Below, piece by piece: positions 48,346 through 58,870 of a DNA stretch of 64,000 nt. The DNA is taken from positions 1,488,001 through 1,552,000 of the forward strand of contig PUFA01000082.1 in the NCBI GenBank assembly GCA_003508835.1, written 5' to 3'. Under the pieces are notes generated by a model. The model was not told where the DNA came from and searched no databases. It worked only from the letters and a program-made list of their open reading frames with translations. This stretch comes from Eonycteris spelaea (Eukaryota > Chordata > Mammalia > Chiroptera > Pteropodidae). The first letter of the stretch is position 1. Each line of letters begins with the position of its first letter. Position numbers and translations under genes: made by a program.

Positions 48346-48959
48346 GAGTCACCAGGCTTCCCGGAACACACTGGTGTGAAGACACAGACAGCTAAATAAA
48401 TTAGGGTTCACCAGCAAGCAAGAGGTGAGAATGGCTGTTGGTACAACTGTGTTTGCTGTGCTTATACACTTAAAATTTATAGTAGATGCCTCCAAAATAG
48501 AGAATACTTGAGCACTGGTGCCGTTAGTGACTTTTTGCTAGTTATCAAGTGTACCTTGGTTTCATGGTCAAGGGAAGAAAAGGGCGGGTGAGGGAGAGTT
48601 ACAGAAAAGGAAAGGATGGGGTAGAGATAGAAACTTAATTTTAAAATGCCCTGCCTTTTTCTCCTCCTCTACAGCCTACCTGGCTTAAGAAAGGTAAGTT
48701 GGATGAATTTGATATGGAGAAAGTCAATGTAACTGGGGAGGTCTACCCCTTGCAAACTCATTTTGCTATTTTGTATTTTAAGACATGTAGTGAGGTCCAA
48801 AGCTGCAGGCAGCCAAGCCGAGTGCCCCTTGCAGTTAACCTCGTTCTTCGCGTTCACACGGCCTAGTAAGTTGAAATATTCCGAACCACGGAGAAGCCAC
48901 AGGTTAGGAAAATGCCCTGCATGTTCTTTCCATTAACAATTTCATTGAAAAGCCTATAG

Positions 48960-49085
48960 AATTTTAGAGCAGAGAAGGATCGGAGACCAACGCTACTTCC
49001 GCATTTACAGACGAGGAGCGGAGACCGGGGAGATGGCATGACGTGCCCACACTCATCAGTCACCAAGTGGTGGTCTAGATGACAG
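48960..49085 (+). repeat. MIR SINE fragment
   Basis: 'catttacagacgaggagcgg', 'agatggcatgacgtgcccac' and 'cagtcaccaagtggtggtct'. Confidence 0.65.
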
Positions 49086-49238
49086 CCGGGCCTTGTGGCC
49101 TGTCTGTTCTTCAGTCCTGACTAGTTCTTCCATGCGGTGGCTAAAACAAAAGTAAGATACAACAAACAGGTTACGTATGATAACAGATAAGCTCAAAGTG
49201 GCAACAGTCTTACAGCTGAGTGAAGTCAGTTTCACCAT

Positions 49239-51870
49239 GTGATGCTCCAGCTCCCAGCCTCACACCCTAACCGCCTTCAGTCCCTAACACTGCATCCCTG
49301 GCTCCCAGGCTCTCATTCCCAGCGGCCTCCCAGAGGGCAGCCAATCCCTCCTCCTCCCCCTCCCCCCCCCCCACCAGGTATGCATCCAAACTGCCTCCAG
49401 CACAGCCCTGGGATGTCTGCCCGGCTCTGGACCTGCCCAGATGCGGGCCACAGATTCTATCTGCTCTGTTCTCTCAGCCCCGGTCAGTTGCCTCCCAGCC
49501 CTGGGCCGCAGCCTTAGTGCTGAACCTCAAAGGAACTGCCGAGGGCCACTGATCTGGTTTAGGAAACCAGTTCTGCACATCACAGGGAGAGGCAGGTTAA
49601 GGACGTTGCAGAAAAACAAAGCTTGCCCAAGATGACGGTGTCTGCCTGCCTTAGCAGTTGCTTCACGAAGGCCATTTTCAGTACCTTAAACCTGCTTAAG
49701 GTTTTTCCTACTCAGGCAGGGTCTGGTTGTAACCTACGGCTGCCTGAAAGACACCTCAGCAGAGAAAGGGGCGGGAGGGAGGAGAATGACACTTCCACAA
49801 GGGAGGCCGAGTGTGCCCGCCTGCTCACCCCTTCTCCCTCATGGAGGGAAGGAGACGATTATAAAAAACGCTCTCTTTGTTAAAAGCCATTTTCTGACCA
49901 GCCCCAGGTGCAGGCCGCAGATTCCACCCGCTCTGCTCTTCAGGCCTCCGAAGGGAGGGCTCCGAGACAACAGAGCAGATGTTTTCCATCTTTCTCCTTT
50001 CCCGAGTGGGCTGAGCAGGACTTCCGGCCCTAGACACCTGGGGCAGGTGTTCTCCTCACTCAGGAGGCGCTCAGAGGGATGGGGTGGAAGGGGTGGTTAG
50101 CAGAGGAGGGGTCTAGGCTTTATGACTGAGAGGTGAGGAGGGCCCTGCATTGCTCTGTATGTGTCCAGCCCAACTCTCCAGAGAAAACGTAGAGGCCTGG
50201 TGGGCTCAAGGCTACCGCTTCCCTGATGGGCCACCCCATTATAAGGCTCTTCCTTATCTGATCCGAATTCCCCCTCCCATAAACCCCTGATCACCATTTC
50301 TTGATGTGGGCAGTGCTTGGTCCAAAGTAGCAGCTCGATAAATAATTTTAAAAGGTTAGTATGCCCACATGGTTCATATTCACCTGCAGAGTCTTTGTCT
50401 CTCCCAGGTTAAGCCTTCCTATTCTCTTGAAAAGCTATTTCAAACTGAAAATAGTATTGTAACAATATAATACAGCTTCCAGGACCCCTTAGACCCCGAC
50501 CATCAGCCTTCATAGGGTGTACTGCAACTTATCAAATGTCCTTCTTAAAACGTGCCTGTGGTAGGGTCCAGAACTGAGAGAAACAGTTGGATGAGGCTGG
50601 CTATGCAGACAGCACAGCAGACCGTGGGCACGTCCTCCTTATTCTGCGTGCTGTCTTTCTGTAATAAGGCCAAGGGGGCACTAGCATCTTTGGCTCTTGG
50701 AACCTCTTGATAGACAAAAGGCTTGCACGTTATTCTCCAAAAGCTCCTGGTCCTTTGCCATGGACACCTTCCATGTGCCCATATCTAAGATCCAGTTTCC
50801 CAAACCCTGTGCTGATTTTCTTGGTGGCTGAAGAGCTTGAGTCAGCAGAAACTTTGGTTTCTGAATTCTGTCGTGGCCAGGAAGAGAGGGAGATGTGACC
50901 AGGGGTGACAGGGCGGCAGGAAAGAGGCCTTGAGAGAAGCGCTTCTGGATCTTCATTATCTGAATGTCTTAGAGTAACACGATGGGGGGAGAAGGGCACA
51001 GAGCCCAACCCAGGCACTGGGCTGTGATTTCTGACCCCTTGTGCCTTCAGGCCTAGCTTTAAGAGTAGTAGCACAGTGGTGCCCAGCCACGGTGCTAGCC
51101 CCAAACTCCTTCACAGGTGCACAGCCAAATGTGGATGTGTAAAATATTTACATCACAACCTCATCGTCATACTGCTACCGAGATGCTTATCATATCTGGT
51201 TTGAGCTCTGAGCTCACCGTGTGACCCAAAGCAAGGCAGATGTAAGGACAGTATAATTTTCAAAGAAAGGTCACATACCTCTCAGAATACAATTTGGAAG
51301 CTTGATCAGGGTAGTAAGATATTTGCCTCAAACTTGAACCTAGAACCAAAGGACAGCCAGTTAACAGAATCATAATCACGAATGAGAGATAATTTCTTTC
51401 AGTAATTACTATTTAACAATTATTGTGGATTGGTTTAATTTCTTCAAAAGTGTTGCCAAATTTTCTAATATTTAAAAGTATTTTAAACACAACAAAATGA
51501 GAATTGTTGGACGAGTGGGATTTTAGAGGCCAATGGGAGGGTCCCTATGGCCAAATCTCCTTCCTAATGGCTCCCAGTTGCCTCAGATTACTAAATGAGA
51601 GGCAATCATTTTCATTCATAATTAGATTTTTAAAAAACCTTAAAATGTAGATTCACAACAGATTTAATAGATTGCTATAAATGAGCCTTCAAGTTAAAAT
51701 GTCTTAAGGAAACCATTTTCGTCCTCAAAAGGTAGAGAGAATAGGTCCCTAAGAAGAGAGGGTTGAGGGTAAGGTGGGGATGGGGGGCACCCACAGAGAG
51801 TCACAGGGAACAGAAAGAACAGTAAAAATAAGAACCAGCAAGGCATAGTGTTCGGCCCATGGTAAGCATT
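49239..51870. other. Intergenic, GC-moderate, no gene recognised
   Basis: A C-tract lies at 49350-49372. Two related segments (49433-49484 and 49898-49957) suggest an old duplication or repeat. Open frames on both strands lack splice context or known similarity. Confidence 0.4.
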
Positions 51871-51874
51871 TAAT

Positions 51875-52095
51875 AAACCTGAGCTATTATTTTTGATTGA
51901 GTACCTATTATGTATCAGGTACTATACATAAATTAGTTCATTTAATTCTTTCAGCAGCCCTGTGAGGTAGATAGTATTTGAATGTATGGTTAAAGAAGTA
52001 GTGTTAGGCATCTTGTTCTTATTGTCACTTATTTTAAGTGGTAGAAGCAGGACTTCAGTAAAGGCACTTACTCCAAAGGCTGTTCACACAACCAC
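51875..52095 (+). repeat. MIR SINE
   Basis: 'gagtacctattatgtatcag', 'cagcagccctgtgaggtaga', 'ttaagtggtagaagcaggac' and 'ttactccaaaggctgttc'. Confidence 0.8.
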
Positions 52096-52459
52096 GGACA
52101 CCGTGGGAAACCACAAAGCCAGGAAACGAACATAAGGGCCTTGACAGATGTCACAAGAGTTGGCTGAACGTGTGCCCAAGAGTGCTCCAATAAAAGAGAG
52201 TCTACACATGTGGGCCTTAAGGAAAACTATGCTGGTAAGTGAATATTGTTTCATTTTGCAGAAGGAAAAACACCTGTGTTGTTTCAGAGTTGATAAAATT
52301 TGTTAAATCACTTTTACACTGTTATATAGATTGTATTTGTTAAGCCAAGGAAGTTCTTCAAGTACATGTTTTCATCTTTATTCCTTTTACTGACTCTTTC
52401 AAGTCTGATGGTAAGGGTCAAATATCTTAAAAGTTGCTCCAGGCTCTAGTTGCCTATCC

Positions 52460-52461
<2 letters not shown>

Positions 52462-52542
<81 letters not shown>

Positions 52543-52552
52543 TAGAGAGAGA

Positions 52553-52608
<56 letters not shown>

Positions 52609-52700
52609 CAGAGAGACAGAGAGACAGAGAGACAGATAGACACAGAGAGAGAGAGAGAGACAGAGGGAGACAGAGACAGAGACAGAGAGACAGACACACT
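52462..52700 (+). repeat. Compound (GT)n/(GA)n/(GACA)n microsatellite
   Basis: GT blocks (52462-52518 with one T insertion, and about 52553-52572) alternate with GA blocks, then gacagaga units to about 52697. Open frames across it on the minus strand (Ser-Leu and Thr-His repeats) are artefacts. Confidence 0.97.
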
Positions 52701-53283
52701 TGGAGGGTAAGGGCCATCTTACATACTTCCTCTGGTTCCCCACCCTCTAGCCTGGTATTGAGCTCAGTTGGAGCATAATACTCATTACATTGAATTACTG
52801 ATCTTAATACTTCTATTAAATACATTATACTTATGTGTATACATTCACAAAGCAAATATCATGTTTAAAAATCACTTTTTTCAAAATTAAAAAATCCAGG
52901 TAGTGCTAACCAACATTTATGAAATCTTAAGGCATGGAATTCCAGAATTTAAAGACTCTTGGTCTAATTATTTCCCTCCTGACGACAGGAAATTCACAGG
53001 GGCGGGAATTCTGAAATCTGAAGCAGATTTGAGAAATTTGGCAATAAAGCAAAATAGAAAAAAGTTCTGATCCCTTACAAAGAGTGGCTGCTATACTTGA
53101 CTATATGGATTTTTAATGCCTCAAATCAAGGAAGAAAGGATGTCGATCCTTTAAAAAGAATCTTTTTAAAGAGAATTACACATACGTGAACAGCCACACA
53201 ACCAGCAATGCTATTTCTTTGTACATGATGGAAAATGAAGGACGGATGCAGAAAGTTTCCATTCCTAGCGGGTCATCAATTTA

Positions 53284-53308
53284 ATGGGGGGTGGGGGTGG
53301 GGGGAGAG
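53284..53308 (+). repeat. G-rich tract
   Basis: 'ggggggtgggggtgggggga': a possible G-quadruplex about 250 bp upstream of the TULP4 island. Confidence 0.7.
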
Positions 53309-53890
53309 GCATGAATTCTTTTTCCCTGTGTCAGTTAGGATGACGCTATCGGTCTTTCCTCCCTAAGACCAACTGAACAAGAGACTCTGAGATCATTCCC
53401 ATCAAAGAAAGACACAGCAATGACTGTCTTCCTGGGGCGGGGGGTGGGGGATGCGATGGTTATTGTCCCGGCAGATGTGTTGTCTAGTGGCTTTCAAGTT
53501 AAGACAGTGCGATATCCACTTCCGGCTCCAACGAAGTTCGGTCAGCACAGATCGTTACATGGCCGGGGAGTGAGGGGCTCTCGGGTCGGCGGCCCCGGAC
53601 CGGACTGGAGACTCGTGGTTTCCAGGGAGGTCCGGGCCGCAGAGCGGCGCCGCGGGACGGGGCCAGCGGGCTGCGCGTGGCGGGTGCGCTGGCGGGCGCG
53701 CGTGGGGGTCCCAGGGTCTGCGGCGTTGGGTCCCGTCAGCCGGAGCAGGTGGCGGTTGGGCAGCAGCCCCGGCGAGGGCGGAGCGCGACGTGGGGGTGGC
53801 GGCGCCGCGACCCCAGCCCGGAGCGGGCGCGCGGGTCCCCGGGGCGGAGGGCGCGAGGCGGGCCGGGGAGGCGCCTGCCAGCCGCGCGGG

Positions 53891-53916
53891 GTCACGTGGC
53901 GCGGTCACGTGGCGCG
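53891..53916 (+). promoter_or_regulatory. Tandem pair of M-box/CLEAR-type E-boxes
   Basis: gtcacgtggcgcg occurs twice head-to-tail with no mismatch. GTCACGTG is the binding site type of USF and MiT/TFE factors. Confidence 0.7.
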
Positions 53917-53925
53917 GAGCCGGGC

Positions 53926-53927
<2 letters not shown>

Positions 53928-53957
<30 letters not shown>
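53928..53957 (+). repeat. (GGC)10 tract
   Basis: Ten uninterrupted GGC triplets in the likely TULP4 leader. Confidence 0.97.
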
Positions 53958-53993
53958 CGAGGGAGGCGGAGACTCGGCCGCGACGCGGAGGGA

Positions 53994-54017
53994 GGCGGCG
54001 GCGGCGGCGGCGGCGGC
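53994..54017 (+). repeat. (GGC)8 tract
   Basis: Eight uninterrupted GGC triplets 36 bases after the first tract. Confidence 0.97.
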
Positions 54018-54399
54018 GGGGCTGCCGGAGGCGGAGGGCGCGGAGGCGCGGGGCCGCCGCTCGGCCGCCCGGAGGTGAGGCGGACGGGGACCGCCGTCAC
54101 GACGCCCACCCGCGCGGGGCCGCGGCGGGCCCAGGGGCGCCCTCCGAGCCGGGCCGGACGCCTGTCCCCTCGAGCGGGCGCAGGGTCCCCAGCCCCGGCC
54201 AGGCCCCTCTGCCGGGCGGGCGGGCGACCCCGGGCCGGAGGGCGGCGGCACCCCGGGCGGGGCGGGGGGCGGCGGACGCCTTGGGGGGCTCTCCCCGGGA
54301 CGCGGGGGGACACGGTGGCCACCACCCGGGCTCGGGGCGGCGCTGGCTGCTGTGGAGCTGTTTTCGCCTTTTGTTTCAGCGTATCAGAAAATGGGGCGA

Positions 54400-56690
54400 A
54401 ACAGGAGCTTGGTGTGCGTGTGTGTGTGTGTAAATCAGGAGGCGTTTGGCTTGGAGCCATTTTTTTTCTTAATTGTGGAGCCAGAAAATCCCTTAAAACG
54501 GTTTCCCCGGGGAGATGGGGCTGTGCCCCTCCTCTTCCTCCCCAGCGTCTGGATGGAGTGGGTTTCCCCCCTGCCGCTGCCCACCTTCTCGCCCTCCAGT
54601 CGGCCTCCCCCACTCCCCTTCCTGCCCGCCCCACCTCTGTGAAGCCCCGGGGCGAGCGGGGTGTCTGCAAAGCGGCCCGGTCACCTGTCGTGGCAGCTGC
54701 ATGGAAATGCTGGCGCTTGGGCTGTCTGGTCTGTGCCGTTTCCTCTGGCAAATCACGGAGATTTGGCGCCGAGCACCAACCCTTTCTCTTTTCCCTGCGC
54801 TTCAAAACAAAGTGCATGATGCTGGTTCCGAAGTTTGACCCGCTTGGGCAATTAGCAGGGGGAGTCGTCTACTTTTTCCTATCACACCACTTCAAGGTTG
54901 GAAAAGGTGAGGGCCATCTAGCTTTGTGGAAGGAAACGAGTGTGACACAGTCCTATTGGGGAATGGATGTGACTTACCTGCTAATTGCCATGGTGATCAG
55001 AAAGTCTTCTAACACTTTTCTCCTTGGGGACAATCAGCTCCCCTTGCAGGGAGCCGCTGCCTGGATCTCTCTATGAGGGCTTCTCTTCCTCTTTGTACTT
55101 TGCAGTAACAGTAGGTCAGCAGCACCTTAAGGATACCCAGTAGGCAGGTTTTAAAAAAGCACATGGAAAATAATTTATTTCTAAGATTTTGAAGAATATA
55201 ACTATCCCTTTGGTGTGTGTGTGGGGCGGGGGGCGGATCCCCTTTCTTCCTGCTTTCTCTGTGTCTGGGGTTTCCATTTCTTAGTAGCTCGGGTTTACTT
55301 CTTTCAGGCAAGGGGCCGCTGGGGGTGGTGTGGTCCTGGAGAGTGCTCAACACCAGGCCTGGCGCCACCTGATCGCTGAGGTTGCGTTTGTGATGGGAGT
55401 GAAGTGAGGGCATTTTGCACATCGCCAGCCACACTGCCACCCAGAGAACCAGAGCTGAGTCTCCGCAGAGTCTCCTGGTCATCTGGCGGGGCAGTTTGCA
55501 AGTTGCTGTCAACACTGTGCAGTGCTATGTCACATTCAGACTGAGGGGTTCTCAGGCATCCCTGCCCCCTCCATTATTTCTTCATAGTTTACTGCCGTGG
55601 AAATGAGTGTATGAATAAATCATGAGTAGCCACATCTAGTGTTTAGTTCCTCAATTTAAAGACTAGTAATTTGTGTGAAATAGTTGTCGAGGATGTGAAT
55701 TTTTTTTAAGAATTTTAAGTGCTCTGTTTTAGTAAGGGTTGTGAAAGTAGCAGTGTTTTCACATGACGGGGGAAGTGTTGTTGACCTCTAGAGTTAAAGT
55801 ATGTGGAACTGAGTTCAAGTGATCATAGAGGGAGCAAATTCTAACAGTGGGGCTTTCAGTTGGGGGAGAAGTGTGGAAAGCTGGAATTGCTTCCTATGCC
55901 TGAGAAATAATATAATGTATGCATTCCTGTGTATTTTAAAACAATGACTCTTCATTGTAAAAAGGTGCGTGTATCATGTTGAACTTCTAGTTTCCATGCG
56001 GATCTACGAGAGTGGCAGTTTGGTTATTCACACTTTTTTCCCACCAGAACTCTTTTAACAGAGGAAAATTTTTCTTAACCCATAAAAGGATACATGAGAC
56101 ATGAAACCTACTTTACATTAAGCCATCCAACATCGATGCTGGGATCCCAAGTAATGAAAGACCGGTAGAGAGATGGCAGCCCTCCTTCCCACCGAACGGC
56201 AGTCTTCTCGCTAGAGAGCGTAAAAGACAGAGGGTGATGTGCAGGTTTTCTTTTGGGTTTTACTACAAATTCACTGAGTTTCCAAATTCAGGAATGTTTA
56301 CTGAGTGCCTACCTTGTGCATGGCGAAGCCAGGACATTGTTCTTCACCTGTTCCACTGCATTTACCTTGTCCGTTACAGTCTCTTTCCAGTTCTCTACTG
56401 TGAAAGGAGAAACACTGAAGATAGATCGAGTGGGCAAAATATGCATGTGATTCATCGAATGCATTAAAAATTGCGTAAAACTTGTTATGAAATGATTTAG
56501 TTATTGCACTGGTTCCTATTTAGGATTCTGTGAAGTAGTTTCAGTATTACCAGAAGCCTCACTGAAATTACACATTCGCCTTTATTTAGTGAGACTGCTA
56601 AGGCTGCAGGGACTATCTAATCAAAATATCAAAATTCCTTTAACTTGGCTGGGATAATGTTAACTTAGTTACTCAATTTTAACATATTAA
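54400..56690. other. TULP4 5' region, intron 1, no named element
   Basis: GC falls gradually after the island; a short (GT)n lies at about 54413-54432. No second exon recognised. Confidence 0.4.
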
Positions 56691-56694
56691 ACAA

Positions 56695-57125
56695 TTTTTT
56701 TATGATAAGATGTACATAGCATAAAGTGTACTGTCGTAACTATTTTTGAGTGTACAGTTCAATGGCATTGAGTGCATTCACCTTGTTGTGCAACTGTCAT
56801 CACCATCTGTCACCACCATCCGTCTCCAGAACTTTTTTGTTTCCCTAAACTAAACTTTGTACCCATTAAACAATAACTTCCCATCTTCTCTTGCCCCGGC
56901 CCCTGGCAACCTCCATTCCACTTCTCTCTCTGTGAGTTCGACGATTTTAGCAACCTCACAGAAGTGGAATCACACAGTGTTTGTTCTTTTGTGACTGGTT
57001 TATTTCATTTAGTATGATGTCTTCAGGGTTTGTCCATGTTGTTGCATATGTCAGAATTTTCTTCCTTTTTAAGGCTGAATAATATTCTATTGTTTGTACA
57101 TACTGCATTTTGTTTATAAACATTT
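56695..57125 (-). repeat. L1M/HAL1-type 3' end, antisense
   Basis: 'tttgagtgtacagttcaatg', 'tgtgcaactgtcatcaccat', 'acccattaaacaataacttc' and 'ttttaaggctgaataatatt': the classic reverse-strand order. Confidence 0.88.
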
Positions 57126-57949
57126 AAAATTTTAACATACTAAATGTTAAGCACCATGGTAACATAATAAACAGCTCTCACTGGAAATTATAGATAGCTT
57201 TGTTTAATTAAAACAGGAAAATAAAGTAGTTATTAATGCATAGTACCTTTTTAAAATATAGGACCCATGGGGGATAAAACTAATATGTATGTCATGTCCT
57301 TGCTTGGTCCTGTCATTTCCCTTCTGTATAGGTAGTGACATATGGTACATCTTTCTGAAATTTGTGGCTCATGCAGGTGATGTTTTTGTTTCTCAGCTAA
57401 TGTTATAATGGCAGTATCTTTTGTATCTTTTGCTGTATGGAAGAGTACATAGGGCTCACCCTGAGGTATACGTTGTGCAGGAAGGATGGGGAAAATGTCT
57501 GATTATGTCCCTGTGTTTACCACTTCTCAAAATCATGTCAGATCCCTAGCATCTTCCCACGGTGATGGGTGAGGGTTTTTTCCTTTTTGTGTACGTATCT
57601 TTATGAACTCCTCTGTTTTAGCATGTGAGATGTGTTACGTTTCAGTCCATTTCAGTTATTATCGCTTTGCTGCTCAAATTCCCCGATCGTTGGGCAGATG
57701 GGCTTATTCAGGTTGGCTCCAAGTCCCTACGAACGCTTCTAGTAATCTGTGGTAGCTTCTTTGCTTTCTGGTATGACGAGGTATTTCAAGCTCATCCTAT
57801 ACCCTTCCCATTCCAGATTTAGAATCAGAACAGCAATTTGTAAAAAAGGAAAAAAAAAAAGGAAAAATAAATGACCAATAAACATATTAAAACTGTCAAT
57901 TTCACTAGAAATAAAGAAATGAAATTAAAAGCAAAAGTGATACCATTTG

Positions 57950-58328
57950 TCATAGTTCGAATGGGTCTTCCTGAAATTCGTATGTTGAAGCCCTACCCTG
58001 AAGTATGATGGGGCTTTTGGGAGGTGATTAGGGTTAGGTGAGGTCATGAGGGTGGACCGCTCATGATGGAATTAGTGCCCTGATAAGAAAACACCTGGAG
58101 TGCTTAACCCCACCCCCAACCCCAGGTCTTGCACAAAGAGGTCATGTGAGCATGTAGCCAGTTGGTAGCTGCCTTCAAGCCAAGAGGAGAGGCCTCACAG
58201 TGAAACCTACCTGTTGGCATCTTAATCTCAGGCCTCCTCAGCTTCCAGAATTGTGAGAAACGAATCTCTGTTGTCGAAGCCACTCTAGCCTATGGCATTT
58301 TGTTATGGCAGGCCAAGCCAACAAAGAC
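57950..58328 (+). repeat. MLT1-type MaLR LTR
   Basis: 'gtatgttgaagccctaccct', 'cttttgggaggtgattaggg', 'gaattagtgccctgataaga', 'ttccagaattgtgagaaacg' and 'ggcattttgttatggcaggc' show the same layout as the LTR at 143-493. It is an ancient retroviral LTR, non-coding. Confidence 0.8.
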
Positions 58329-58499
58329 ACCGTTTCTCAAACATTAGATTGGTAATGTAATTTAGACTCAATTTAGACCTTACTGGATGTGAAACAATTG
58401 GATAAAGCTTAATCTAAAATATCGTTCTGATTACTTCTCTTCTTTCTCTTGGTAGCTTTAAGACTTGGGTCCTTCCTGGTTTGGGCTGGGAATAAGTAC

Positions 58500-58870
58500 G
58501 GTAGTGATTCCCAGGGCCGGTGAAGGGGTGGTAAATGTGTACGCTCAGCAGAGGTGTAAATTGCTGAATAGCTGCTGTTACATAGCAAAATGTAAATTTT
58601 GCAAAGCTTTTAACTCAGCAAGTCCACATTTAGGAATTAATAGGAAATAATAGGAAAAGTTAGCAAAGATATATGTATATAGTTAAGAACAGTTATACAG
58701 CTGTATAGTAAATAACCTTAAGGAATTGGCCGAATAGATTATGGTACCTTCATTGCATGAAGCCATTGAAAATGATACGGAACTGTATTAACCATCCTGG
58801 AAAGATGCTCACGATATATTATTGCGTGAAAAGGGGAGGTTACAGGACTGTAGGCACAACACTTACCTAT
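58500..58870 (+). repeat. L1M 3'-end fragment, sense
   Basis: 'ttaactcagcaagtccacat', 'gattatggtaccttcattgc', 'atgaagccattgaaaatgat' and 'gaaagatgctcacgatatat'. Confidence 0.8.

Larger units (their letters stand above)
53920..54074 (+). other. TULP4: TULP4 untranslated exon 1 (candidate)
   Basis: A GGC-rich leader ends in 'ggccgcccggag' with a strong donor GTGAGG at 54075. An alternative donor AAAAG|GTGAGG at 54907 would give a much longer leader. The transcription start is not determinable from sequence. Confidence 0.45.
53540..54350 (+). promoter_or_regulatory. TULP4: TULP4 CpG-island promoter
   Basis: Extremely GC-rich and CpG-dense, without a TATA box, at the position expected for TULP4 by synteny with human 6q25.3. 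Notable sites are two E-boxes gtcacgtg at 53891-53898 and 53904-53911 inside a perfect 13-bp tandem duplication, followed by (GGC)n tracts. The gene identity rests on gene order because no TULP4 coding exon lies in the window. Long frames on both strands (over 400 codons) come from the composition. Confidence 0.75.

Noticed and set aside
52399..52855. Ser/Leu- and Thr/His-repeat open frames
   Set aside because: Translations of the compound microsatellite.
53420..55076. Open frames of 337, 428 and, on the minus strand, 420 codons over the TULP4 island
   Set aside because: At this GC content stop codons are rare. The frames run across the likely exon 1 donor, are Arg/Gly/Pro/Ala-rich without domains, and overlap one another on both strands.
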